NCBI RefSeq assembly: GCF_002119805.1 | Contig: NZ_CP021059.1 | Span: forward strand, 124,001 to 188,000 | Reading direction: 5' to 3' | DNA from: Macrococcoides canis | Lineage (GTDB): Bacteria > Bacillota > Bacilli > Staphylococcales > Staphylococcaceae | DNA length: 64,000 nt | In this document: one piece after another, positions 33,461 through 43,200 of the stretch | Numbering within the stretch: the stretch's first letter is position 1 | How the letters are laid out: the number at the start of each line of letters is the position of its first letter | Program-made: the position numbers and the translations under genes | The notes under the pieces: model-generated | Databases searched by the model: none | What the model was told of the DNA's origin: nothing | Seen by the model: only the letters and a program-made list of their open reading frames with translations

Positions 33461-34855
33461 ATGGGAGATAATCATTTAAAAAGAAGTTTAAGTTCAAGAC
33501 AAGTGCAGATGATAGCACTTGGAGGAACGATTGGTGTAGGTTTATTTATGGGTGCTTCAAGCACGATTAAATGGACTGGTCCATCAGCAATCCTTGCATA
33601 CTTAGTAGCTGGTTTGTTTTTATTTTTAATTATGCGTGCAATGGGAGAACTTGTTTATTTATATCCAACGACAGGTTCATTTGCTGATTATGCTTCTGAG
33701 TATCTTCACCCAGTAGCAGGTTATGTCACTGCATGGGCGAATATATTCCAGTGGATTGTAGTAGGGATGAGTGAAGTTATCGCAGTTGGACAGTATATGC
33801 AGTTCTGGTGGCCTGAATTACCAAGCTGGATACCTGGAATTATTGTAATTATTACATTAGCTGCTGCGAACATGGCATCTGTTAAGGCATTTGGAGAATT
33901 TGAATTCTGGTTTGCAATGATTAAGATTGTCACAATTATATTAATGATTGTCGCAGGTTTAGGTATTATCTTATTCGGTTTAGGAAACAATGGTAATCCT
34001 ATCGGGTTTGGTAATTTAACTGAACATGGCGGGTTCTTCCCGAATGGTATTACTGGATTCTTCTTCGCATTATCTATGGTCGTTGGTTCTTACCAAGGGG
34101 TAGAATTAATTGGTATTACTGCGGGTGAAACGAAAGATCCTCAGAAGAATATTACTAAAGCAGTTAACGGTATTATATGGCGTATATTAATTTTCTACAT
34201 TGGAGCAATCTTTGTAATTGTTACAGTTTATCCATGGGACGAACTTGGTAATGTAGGAAGCCCATTCGTTGCAACTTTCGCAAAAGTAGGTATTACCATT
34301 GCAGCTGGTTTCATTAACTTTGTAGTAATTACTGCAGCAATGTCAGGATGTAACTCAGGGATATTCAGTTCAAGCCGTATGGTATTTACGCTTGCGCAAG
34401 AAGGTAAAATGCCGAAATCATTTGCTCGTGTTATGAAAAATGGTGTACCGGTATATGCAGTACTTATGATTTCAATTGGTATCTTTGTAGGTGTGTTATT
34501 AAATATCTTCTTACCAATGTTTATTGATGGTTCAGAAAATATTTTTGTATATGTATATAGTGCATCTATCTTACCTGGTATGATTCCATGGTTCATGATC
34601 TTATTCAGTCATTTAGCATTCAGAAAACGTGAACCAGAACTTGCAGCAAACCATCCGTTTAAAATGCCATTTGCACCTGTATCAGATTATTTAGCTATCG
34701 GTTTCCTAGTATTAGTACTTATCGGTATGTTAATTAATGCGGATACGAGAGTATCGGTAATTATCGGTATTATCTTCTTATCTGCGATGGCCGGAGTTTA
34801 TTTCTTAAGAGGATTCCACAAATTAGACGCAGGTCGTAAATTTTTAGAAAAATAG
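33461..34855 (+). CDS. APC-family amino-acid permease
   Basis: A 464-residue 12-helix amino-acid permease of the AAT group (CycA, AnsP, GabP, YtnA relatives). It has the N-terminal LKRSLSSRQVQMIALGGTIG signature, GPSAILAYLVAGLFLFLIMRAMGEL after helix 1 and FWFAMIKIVTII. It imports an amino acid with protons; the closest themes are D-Ala/D-Ser/Gly, GABA, Asn or Pro, and I cannot choose among them. A cre-like promoter suggests carbon-source control. Two hairpins follow. Confidence 0.85.
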   Translation: MGDNHLKRSLSSRQVQMIALGGTIGVGLFMGASSTIKWTGPSAILAYLVAGLFLFLIMRAMGELVYLYPTTGSFADYASEYLHPVAGYVTAWANIFQWIVVGMSEVIAVGQYMQFWWPELPSWIPGIIVIITLAAANMASVKAFGEFEFWFAMIKIVTIILMIVAGLGIILFGLGNNGNPIGFGNLTEHGGFFPNGITGFFFALSMVVGSYQGVELIGITAGETKDPQKNITKAVNGIIWRILIFYIGAIFVIVTVYPWDELGNVGSPFVATFAKVGITIAAGFINFVVITAAMSGCNSGIFSSSRMVFTLAQEGKMPKSFARVMKNGVPVYAVLMISIGIFVGVLLNIFLPMFIDGSENIFVYVYSASILPGMIPWFMILFSHLAFRKREPELAANHPFKMPFAPVSDYLAIGFLVLVLIGMLINADTRVSVIIGIIFLSAMAGVYFLRGFHKLDAGRKFLEK

Positions 34856-34866
34856 AATTATCATTG

Positions 34867-34945
34867 AGGCAGAACACTTCTGTTCCGCCGTTTAAGTTGT
34901 TAAATAGAAGAGGGTTGAGACTTATGTCTCTTCCTCTTTTTATTT
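34867..34945 (+). terminator. Two hairpins ending the permease gene
   Basis: A first hairpin (GGCAGAAC with GTTCCGCC, 34867-34890) is followed by a terminator stem AAGAGG...GAGAC/GTCTC...CCTCTT (34908-34938) with a T-rich tail. Confidence 0.75.
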
Positions 34946-34971
34946 TACATAAAAATATTCGTTTTATATGC

Positions 34972-34996
34972 GTTTTGAATTCAAATGAACGGGAAT
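34972..34996 (+). promoter_or_regulatory. Candidate sigma-B promoter of catalase
   Basis: GTTTTG, a 13-base spacer and GGGAAT fit the sigma-B consensus GTTT-N12-15-GGGWAT. It lies about 40 bases before the catalase start. Bacillus KatE is sigma-B controlled, so this is plausible. Confidence 0.55.
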
Positions 34997-35036
34997 ATAC
35001 GAAATGTATGACTATATATATATAGGGGGAACGATA

Positions 35037-37037
35037 ATGACTAATGAAAAAGATAAGCAATTAGAAGCATTTCGTAGAGACCACTCAGAAGATACTGCAC
35101 TTACAACGAATCAAGGTTTAAAAATGGCAGAAGATGAATTTTCTCTTAAAGCTGGAGAACGTGGACCAACCTTATTAGAAGACTTTCATTTCAGAGAAAA
35201 AATGACGCATTTTGACCACGAAAGAATTCCTGAAAGAATTGTGCATGCACGTGGTTATGGAGCACATGGAGAATTTGAATTATATGAAGATTTAAGTGAA
35301 TATACAAAAGCGAAGTTTTTAACAGATACAACGAAAAAGACACCTGTATTTGTACGTTTTTCTACTGTGCAAGGATCAAAAGGATCTAACGATACAGTAC
35401 GTGATGCACGTGGGTTTGCGACTAAATTCTATACTGAAGAAGGTAATTATGATTTAGTAGGTAACAATATTCCAGTATTCTTTATTCAAGATGCAATTAA
35501 ATTCCCTGATTTAGTACACGCAGTTAAACCAGAACCACATAATGAAATTCCTCAAGGTGGTACAGCGCATGATACATTCTGGGATTTCTTTGCACAAAAC
35601 CCTGAGTCTACGCATATGACAATGTGGACGATGAGTGACCGTGGTATCCCGAAAAGTTTTCGTACAATGGAAGGGTTTGGAGTGCATACTTTCCGTTTAG
35701 TAAATGCAGAAGGGAAGTCACACTTTGTTAAATTCCACTGGAAACCATTGCTTGGAACACATTCATTAGTTTGGGATGAAGCTCAAATTATCGCTGGTAA
35801 GAATTCAGATTATAACCGTGAAGACTTATATGAAGCCATCGATAAAGGCGATTACCCTGAATGGGAATTAGGGCTTCAAATTCTTCCAGAAGAAGATGAA
35901 TTTAAATTTGATTTTGATATATTAGATCCAACAAAATTATGGCCTGAAGAAGAAGTGCCAGTTAAACGTGTTGGTAAAATGACTTTAAATCGCAATGTAG
36001 ATAATGTCTTTGCAGAAACTGAACAAGTTGCCTTCCATCCAGGACATCTTGTACCGGGAATTGATTTCAGTAATGATCCGTTATTACAAGGACGTTTATT
36101 CTCATATACAGACACGCAATTATCACGTTTAGGTGGACCGAATTTCCATCAGTTACCGATTAACAGACCAGTATGTCCGTTTGCTAACAACCAACGTGAT
36201 GGCATGCATCAAACATTTGTGCATAAAGGCCAAACCGCTTACCATAACAATGCGATCAATAATAACAATCCACATACAACACCAGCTGAAGAAGGTGGAT
36301 TTGAACATTATCATGAAAAAATCGATGCTCATAAAGTGCGTGCTAGAAGTGAAAGTTTTAAAGAACATTATTCACAAGCGAAAATGTTCTATAACAGTTT
36401 AAGTCAACCAGAAAAAGAACATTTACGTGATGCGTTTGCTTTCGAATTAGGTAAATGTAAACATGACTTTGTTAAAGAAAATGCGGTTGCAAATATTAAT
36501 AAAGTAGATAAAGATTTAGCGACTCAAATTGCTGAAAAAATCGGCGTTGCTGCACCTACTGCAGATGAAGAAGTTAAATCAGATAAAAAATCTCCAGCAT
36601 TAAGCATGGAAAATACAGTTAAAAAATTAGATACTCTGTCTGTTGCATTATTAGTAACTGAACAATCAGATGAAGCTAAGATCAAAAAAGTATTAACAAC
36701 ACTTGCTGACAATAAAGTAAATTATAAATTAGTGAGCGAGAAAGCATTTAAATTAGGTGAATTGAAAGTGTCTGAAACATTTGATACAGTGCATTCTACG
36801 TTATTTGATGGTCTAATTGTATTAGATGTTAAAACACCATTATTACCACCAGTAAAAGATTTCATTGAAGCAGCTAACCGTCACTTTAAAACAATCGGTT
36901 ATGATGCATCTGTTGCTAAAGCATTAGAAGAAACAGCTGTAGATGTAGCACAACCAGGCATTGTTGAACTAAGTGATGATGCAAATAAATATTTAGATGC
37001 GCTTATTGTACAAAGACATTGGGATAGAAAACTGTAA
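35037..37037 (+). CDS. katE: Large-subunit catalase (KatE/HPII type)
   Basis: 666 residues, much longer than the about 500-residue KatA type. The core carries IPERIVHARGYGAHGEFELY (distal His), LVGNNIPVFFIQDAIKFPD (distal Asn) and RLFSYTDTQLSR (proximal RxxxY). From about residue 520 a C-terminal flavodoxin/amidotransferase-like domain follows (LDTLSVALLVTEQSDEAKIKKV), as in E. coli KatE and the Bacillus general-stress catalase. It dismutates hydrogen peroxide in the cytoplasm. The ATG at 35037 follows AGGGGGA. A sigma-B-like promoter suggests general-stress rather than PerR control; I see no PerR box. Confidence 0.9.
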   Translation: MTNEKDKQLEAFRRDHSEDTALTTNQGLKMAEDEFSLKAGERGPTLLEDFHFREKMTHFDHERIPERIVHARGYGAHGEFELYEDLSEYTKAKFLTDTTKKTPVFVRFSTVQGSKGSNDTVRDARGFATKFYTEEGNYDLVGNNIPVFFIQDAIKFPDLVHAVKPEPHNEIPQGGTAHDTFWDFFAQNPESTHMTMWTMSDRGIPKSFRTMEGFGVHTFRLVNAEGKSHFVKFHWKPLLGTHSLVWDEAQIIAGKNSDYNREDLYEAIDKGDYPEWELGLQILPEEDEFKFDFDILDPTKLWPEEEVPVKRVGKMTLNRNVDNVFAETEQVAFHPGHLVPGIDFSNDPLLQGRLFSYTDTQLSRLGGPNFHQLPINRPVCPFANNQRDGMHQTFVHKGQTAYHNNAINNNNPHTTPAEEGGFEHYHEKIDAHKVRARSESFKEHYSQAKMFYNSLSQPEKEHLRDAFAFELGKCKHDFVKENAVANINKVDKDLATQIAEKIGVAAPTADEEVKSDKKSPALSMENTVKKLDTLSVALLVTEQSDEAKIKKVLTTLADNKVNYKLVSEKAFKLGELKVSETFDTVHSTLFDGLIVLDVKTPLLPPVKDFIEAANRHFKTIGYDASVAKALEETAVDVAQPGIVELSDDANKYLDALIVQRHWDRKL

Positions 37038-37092
37038 TATATCGTTTGAAATAAATGAAATACCATAAATAAATTAATAAAGTTAATTTTTA

Positions 37093-37122
37093 AGCCTGTG
37101 TATTCACAGGCTTTTTTTATTC
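37093..37122 (+). terminator. Rho-independent terminator
   Basis: AGCCTGTG-TATT-CACAGGCT with a long T run ends the catalase transcript. Confidence 0.9.
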
Positions 37123-37210
37123 GATATGACAATATATACATTACGGTTCATGTATAATAGATTTATAGTATCTATACATTTCCTATGACTTACTATTATT
37201 GGGAGGATGT

Positions 37211-38239
37211 ATGACGGACTTAATTAATCATTTACAAACATTAGATCTCAAAGCTCATGCATGTATCGTTTCTAATATGAATCAGCAAAAAGAAATTATA
37301 GCTCATTTTGAGGAAAAAGATGTATGGATAGAAACGTTTAATACACCTTTTCATGAACGTTTAACAGTTAGGGAACAATTGAAATTTTATATGAGATGGT
37401 TTGGTGCAACATTTAATATAGATGAGGTTTTACGACAGTTTATGTTAATAGAATATAGCAATGTGAAAGTAAAGAAATTAGAATATGATGAATATGTGTT
37501 ATTGAAAGTAGCTTTGGCATATGTACAGGATAATAAGCTTATCATTATTAAAGATATATTACATAATTTAAAAGTTGAAACTGTTGATACAATCTTAAAT
37601 GTACTCCCACAATTTAATACAGAGCATAAAGTTCTACATATACTTTCATATTTAGACCATGGATTATTATTATCAAATGAAATTTATCAGGTAAAAAAGT
37701 CTCAGCTAAAACGTTTAGAAGTTTATGAGGACAGAGAAGAAACGAACGAAGCAGCTGATTCAGGTGAAAAAGAACAATCTGCTCAATCATATAATAATAG
37801 CGATATGCTGGAAAGTGTGATAAATAAGCAGAATCAAAAAAATATTTCCCAAGAAATAAATTCGAATTTCTCCCGTAGTAACGTATTTAGAATAACTGTC
37901 AAATCAGAAGATAAGACACTATTTATTAATCCTGAAGATATCGACTATATTGAGGGAGCAGAAGGTAAGGTAAATATTCATTTTAATAGTGAATCATTTA
38001 AAGCAGATTATACTTTGAATGAACTTGAAGAAAAATTAAAAGTGTATGGCTTCTATAGATGCCATCGTTCTTATATTATCAATCTGCAGAAAGTAACAGA
38101 GATGATTACATGGTCGAAGAATTCATATTCGATTAAAATAGATGGTTTGGAAAATACATTCGTACCATTATCACGTAACAAAGTGAAAGAAATTCAAGGA
38201 TATTTTAATAGTCATACGGTACAGTTCACGGAAATTTAA
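37211..38239 (+). CDS. Degenerate ABC-ATPase/LytTR regulator
   Basis: A 342-residue two-part protein. The first about 170 residues resemble an ABC ATPase that has lost its motifs: LTVREQLKFYMRWFG and VKKLEYDEYVLLKVALAYVQ align with the helical and signature regions, but no Walker A and no LSGGQ are present. The C-terminal 100 residues are a LytTR DNA-binding domain (EDIDYIEGAEGKVNIHF, FYRCHRSYIINLQKV, VPLSRNKVKEIQ). It sits directly before an ABC ATPase and permease and probably regulates them. The ATG follows GGGAGG. An intervening Ser/Glu/Gln-rich linker lies near residues 180-220. Confidence 0.8.
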   Translation: MTDLINHLQTLDLKAHACIVSNMNQQKEIIAHFEEKDVWIETFNTPFHERLTVREQLKFYMRWFGATFNIDEVLRQFMLIEYSNVKVKKLEYDEYVLLKVALAYVQDNKLIIIKDILHNLKVETVDTILNVLPQFNTEHKVLHILSYLDHGLLLSNEIYQVKKSQLKRLEVYEDREETNEAADSGEKEQSAQSYNNSDMLESVINKQNQKNISQEINSNFSRSNVFRITVKSEDKTLFINPEDIDYIEGAEGKVNIHFNSESFKADYTLNELEEKLKVYGFYRCHRSYIINLQKVTEMITWSKNSYSIKIDGLENTFVPLSRNKVKEIQGYFNSHTVQFTEI

Positions 38240-38320
38240 GTACATTTAACGTGTATTTTATAGTGAGAAATCATGGTCTCTAATACAATTTGGGTAACAA
38301 ATTGATTGGAGGCTATTTTT

Positions 38321-39160
38321 ATGACACTTATACAAATGAATGATGTAGTAAAGATGTACGACAGTAAAAAAGCAGTTAATCATTTATCTTTAAATATTAA
38401 TCAAGGTGAAATATTTGGATTACTTGGACCGAGTGGCTCAGGGAAGACAACGACGATTAAAATGCTAACAGGAGAAACATCTATTACAGAAGGTAGCATT
38501 CAAGTATTTCAATATAAAGATAAAGCACTTCAAACAGCAGAGTTTAGAGAACAAATTGGGATACTTTCAGATAATAGTGCACTTTATGAAAGGTTAACAG
38601 TATTTGATAATTTAAAAATGTTCGCAGGACTTTATAAGCAGCCTGTAAATAGAATTGAAGAGGTACTTTCATTTGTACAATTAGAAAATGAGAAGAAAAC
38701 AATCGTTAAGAAATTATCAAAAGGAATGCGTCAAAGAATATTGCTTGCAAAAGCTCTAATACATCAACCGAAACTATTATTCTTAGATGAACCAACTTCA
38801 GCCCTAGACCCGAATACGACAAGACATATTCATAAAGGTTTATTAAAATTAAAAGAAAGCGGAACAACTATTTTCTTAACAACACATGATATGGATGAAG
38901 CGGAAAGTTTATGTGATCGTATTGCGTTAATTAATAACGGAAAACTTATTGCACTGGATACACCAGATAATTTGAGAAATCAACATTCAGATCAGACAAT
39001 TACTGTGGAAATGAATAATTTAGAGAAGAAAAGAGTGCATAAAGAAGATGTAATGCAAATTACGGAATTACTCAATACGAAACAAGTGAAACGTATTTAT
39101 ACTAACGAACCTACATTAGGCGAAGTATTTATTAAAGTGACTGGAAAGGAGCTTGTTTAA
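38321..39160 (+). CDS. ABC exporter ATP-binding protein
   Basis: A 279-residue complete ABC ATPase: Walker A LLGPSGSGKTTTIK, signature LSKGMRQRILLAKAL (an LSKGM variant), Walker B LLFLDEPTSALD and H-loop TTHDMDEAESL, plus the C-terminal extension usual in drug/antibiotic exporters. It powers the adjacent ABC-2 type permease. The ATG at 38321 follows TTGGAGG. The neighbouring gene at 37211 is a degenerate relative fused to LytTR, so the exporter is probably under its control. Confidence 0.88.
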   Translation: MTLIQMNDVVKMYDSKKAVNHLSLNINQGEIFGLLGPSGSGKTTTIKMLTGETSITEGSIQVFQYKDKALQTAEFREQIGILSDNSALYERLTVFDNLKMFAGLYKQPVNRIEEVLSFVQLENEKKTIVKKLSKGMRQRILLAKALIHQPKLLFLDEPTSALDPNTTRHIHKGLLKLKESGTTIFLTTHDMDEAESLCDRIALINNGKLIALDTPDNLRNQHSDQTITVEMNNLEKKRVHKEDVMQITELLNTKQVKRIYTNEPTLGEVFIKVTGKELV

Positions 39161-39161
39161 G

Positions 39162-39854
39162 ATGAAGATGAATAGAGTAATGGCAATTGCAGAAAAAGAT
39201 TTCAAAGAATTTATGAGAAATATGATGTTACTTACAATGCCGATATTACCAATTGCAATGGCATTTCTATTTACAGCTACTCCATTACCTGAAAGTGAAA
39301 AAATGGATATGGTACTTTCGGTACTTGCAATGAGTTTTGTTGCAGTGTTAACAGGGGCATTAATGACGATGATTGCTGAAGAAAAAGAGAAACACACATT
39401 GAGAGGTTTAATAAACTCTCCCGCATCAATGATGGAAGTATTTTTTGGAAAGAGTCTTGTAGTAACAATTATATTATTAGTGACAATTTCAGCAGTGTTG
39501 TTTATATTTAAAATTAATATATTTACGAATATATGGATGGTTGTTGGATTTATATTATTATATATATTCTATTTATTGCTCGGTTCACTAATTGGTTTGC
39601 ACGTAAAATCAGTATCTGAAACAAGCCTATATTTCGTCCCTGTTCTATTTATCTTTGGAATGAATACAACAATCGCTAATATTGGCATTAAGAAAGATAA
39701 CATCCTTATTAAATTAAATGAATACATGCCGATGATGCAGTATTCCAAGTTAGAACAATCAGGAGACATCATCCATCTTGTTGTTATTGCTGCATGGCTA
39801 ATCATAACTTTAATTTGTACTTATCTGCTATACAGAAAAAATTCAATTGATTAA
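39162..39854 (+). CDS. ABC-2 type permease
   Basis: A 230-residue membrane protein: N-terminal cytosolic AIAEKDFKEFMRNMMLLTMP, then about six helices, including the segment GALMTMIAEEKEKHTLRGLINSP that is typical of ABC-2 coupling helices. With the ATPase before it (one-base gap) it forms a half exporter, probably for lipid, peptide or antibiotic. The ATG at 39162 follows AAGGAG by ten bases. The small size suggests a homodimer. Confidence 0.82.
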   Translation: MKMNRVMAIAEKDFKEFMRNMMLLTMPILPIAMAFLFTATPLPESEKMDMVLSVLAMSFVAVLTGALMTMIAEEKEKHTLRGLINSPASMMEVFFGKSLVVTIILLVTISAVLFIFKINIFTNIWMVVGFILLYIFYLLLGSLIGLHVKSVSETSLYFVPVLFIFGMNTTIANIGIKKDNILIKLNEYMPMMQYSKLEQSGDIIHLVVIAAWLIITLICTYLLYRKNSID

Positions 39855-40010
39855 AAAAACAATACTTATAACATGCATCTATTAACAACCATAACGATGA
39901 AATAGCAAAAATATAGATATTAGGTTAGAAAACTATAAATTAATAAATTTATTTAAAAATTATTTAATTTCAAAAAATATATATCAATATATCAAAATAT
40001 AAAAATTATG

Positions 40011-40048
40011 AGATGGATTCTTCACTACGAAGAATCCATCTTTTTGTT
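40011..40048 (+). terminator. Terminator in the exporter/adhesin gap
   Basis: AGATGGATTCTTC pairs with GAAGAATCCATCT and ends in TTTTT. It closes the ABC exporter operon. The rest of the 39855-40271 gap is AT-rich and holds the adhesin promoter region. Confidence 0.85.
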
Positions 40049-40146
40049 AACAATATTTAACCTTCCTAAAAATATATTGAATGTAAAATAAAATTTAATT
40101 ATGTTGTGGTAAATATATTTCAATAATAAATTTAATGAAAAATCAT

Positions 40147-40184
40147 AAAAGTGGACATTTAAAAATGAAAATGTCACTTTTTAA
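40147..40184 (+). promoter_or_regulatory. Hairpin in the adhesin upstream region
   Basis: AAAAGTGGACATTT pairs with AAATGTCACTTTT (one bulged G) and is followed by a T stretch. It may be a terminator or attenuator in the leader of the adhesin gene. Confidence 0.5.
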
Positions 40185-40214
40185 TTTAGCGCGTTAAAGC
40201 TATTATAAAAAAGT

Positions 40215-40247
40215 ACAAGTTGTCGAAGTTTTCAACAAGTTGTCGAA
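40215..40247 (+). repeat. Direct repeat before the adhesin
   Basis: ACAAGTTGTCGAA occurs twice (40215-40227, 40235-40247) with a 20-base period, just before the adhesin ribosome site. Direct repeats of about this period are typical of LytTR-family binding sites (AgrA, ComE). A LytTR protein is encoded 3 kb upstream; that link is a guess. Confidence 0.55.
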
Positions 40248-40271
40248 TCAAAAGGGAGGAATTATCAAACA

Positions 40272-43200
40272 ATGAAAAATAATACTTTGTTTTCAATTGT
40301 TTTAAAAGTTGCTATAGCATTGTTGTTATTTACAACGACGCTCAATCCGTATCTCGGTGGAAAAGCAAAAGCTGCAACAGAAGGAGATATTGTTAATATT
40401 AGCAGCATTTCTGGACCAACATTTCAAAATCAGAATGGAACAATATTAGCATTAAGTGGAGCTAATCTTTTTAATCCTGAATTTTATGGCCCAATGGGGG
40501 TAAGTTTTGGACCTGCAACAGGATTTATTAGTGATTCAGTTGCAAATATTATGTACTGTATAGAACCATTAGTTCATGAAAATGGTGCAAATACAGGTTT
40601 GATTACAAACCAATCAGCGTACGGACAATATTCTGATACACAAAAAGAGTACATTAGACTAGCTTTGAATTATGGATTTTATTCAGAAAATAAGCAATTT
40701 AGTACTTATGAAGAAGAATATCAATTTGCAGTAACACAAGCTGTAATATGGGCAATTACAACAGGTAACTTTGAAAATCCGACAGCTTTTAGAAATTATG
40801 TTTTTGGATACGATGGTGTAATGACAAACGATCCAGCATATTCAAGTAAAGTTAGTACATCAATTGGTTCTGAATATCTAAGAGTATCAGGTGTTTTAGA
40901 TGCTGTTACGAAAACTGACGCTGGAGCAACAGATCATTTTGAACGTATTTATGCTTATGCAGAAAATTTACGTAATGATATTTTAAGTCATTCTACACAA
41001 CCAAGTTTTATTGGTACAGATAATGAAATGACTTATGATCCTGCAACAAAGCAATATACAGTGACCTTGACAGATACTAATAATGTGATAGGTAACTATG
41101 ATATCACTTACCCAACCGGTGTAACTGGTACTATAAGTGGAAACCAACTTACTATCACGTCAGATCAACCAATTGATATGACAAAAATTTCAATGACTTT
41201 AAATATTTCAGATACTAGTTCTTTCGATAGTAGTGTACCGTTCGTAGATGGAAGTTTATTTGTAGCAGCAGAAAGTGATGGACAAGACCAAGCTTATGTA
41301 AATAAAGCTGAACCAAAAGAATATACATTTAATGTATTTGCTACAGCAACTACGCCAACGACAGAAGCACCAACAACAGAAGCTCCGACAACAGAAGCAC
41401 CAACAACAGAAGCTCCGACAACGGAAGCACCAACAACAGAAGCACCAACAACAGAAGTACCAACGACAGAAGCACCAACAACAGAAGTACCAACAACAGA
41501 AGCACCAACAACAGAAGTACCAACAACAGAAGCACCAACAACAGAAGCTCCGACAACGGAAGCACCAACAACAGAAGCACCAACAACAGAAGCACCAACG
41601 ACAGAAGCACCAACAACAGAAGCTCCGACAACGGAAGCACCAACAACAGAAGCACCAACAACAGAAGCACCAACAACAGAAGCACCAACAACAGAAGAGC
41701 CAACGACAGAAGCACCAACAACAGAAGAGCCAACGACAGAAGCACCAACAACAGAAGAGCCAACGACAGAAGCACCAACAACAGAAGCTCCGACAACAGA
41801 AGAGCCAACAACAGAAGCACCAACGACAGAAGCTCCGACAACAGAAGAGCCAACGACAGAAGTACCAACGACAGAAGAGCCAACGACAGAAGTACCAACG
41901 ACAGAAGAGCCAACAACAGAAGAGCCAACGACAGAAGAGCCAACGACAGAAGCACCATGTGTGAAAATTGGAGACTACGTATGGAACGATGAGAACCGTA
42001 ACGGAATCCAGGACGAAGGCGAACAACCAATCGCTGGCGTAACAGTAACACTTGAAGACGAAAATGGTAAAGTGATCGCAACAACGACAACAGATGAGAA
42101 TGGCTACTACGCATTTGAATGTGTAGAACCAGGAAAATATGTTGTAAACTTCGAGACACCAGAAGGAATGACACCAACAGTTAAAAACGAAGGCGATAAC
42201 GATGGTAAAGATTCAGACGGAACAAGAGTACCAGTAACAGTAGGAGAAGAAGACGACTTAACAATCGACTCAGGTTTCTACGAAACACCAGACTTAGGTA
42301 ACTACGTATGGGTGGATGCTGATAAAGATGGACAACAAGATGAAAATGAAGAGCCCGTTTCAGGCGTAACAGTAACTCTTAAAGATGATACTGGTAAAGT
42401 AATCGCAACAACAACAACAGATGAAACAGGACACTACATCTTTGAAGATCTTGAAGATGGAACATATACAGTAGAATTCACAGTACCAGAAGGTTACGAA
42501 GTAACACCTGTTACATCTAATGAAGAAAATGTAGATGGAAATTCAAATAAAGCAGTAACACCAGCAACAATCGATGGTGAAGATAATATGACAATCGATT
42601 TAGGATTAGTCGTATCAGAAAAACCATGTGTGAAAATTGGAGACTACGTATGGAACGATGAGAACCGTAACGGAATCCAGGACAAAGGCGAACAACCAAT
42701 CGCTGGAGTAACAGTAACACTTGAAGACGAAAATGGTAAAGTGATCGAAACAACGACAACAGATGAGAATGGTTACTATGTATTTGAATGTGTAGAACCA
42801 GGAAAATATGTTGTAAACTTCGAGACACCAGAAGGAATGACACCAACAGTTAAAAACGAAGGCGATAACGATGGTAAAGATTCAGACGGAACAAGAGTAC
42901 CAGTAACAGTAGGAGAAAAAGACGACTTAACAATCGACTCAGGATTCTACACACCAGAAAAACCATGTGTGAAAATTGGGGACTACGTATGGAACGATGA
43001 GAACCGTAACGGAATCCAGGACAAAGGCGAACAACCAATCGCTGGCGTAACAGTAACACTTGAAGACGAAAATGGTAAAGTGATCGCAACAACGACAACA
43101 GATGAGAATGGTTACTATGTATTTGAATGTGTAGAACCAGGAAAATATGTTGTAAACTTCGAGACACCAGAAGGAATGACACCAACAGTTAAAAACGAAG

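Noticed and set aside
41256-42177. Long open frames on the minus strand and in a second plus frame across the TTEAP region
   Set aside because: The 15-base repeat lacks stop codons in several frames; the predicted products are monotonous Cys/Trp/Leu- or Gln/Lys-rich strings with no ribosome site.
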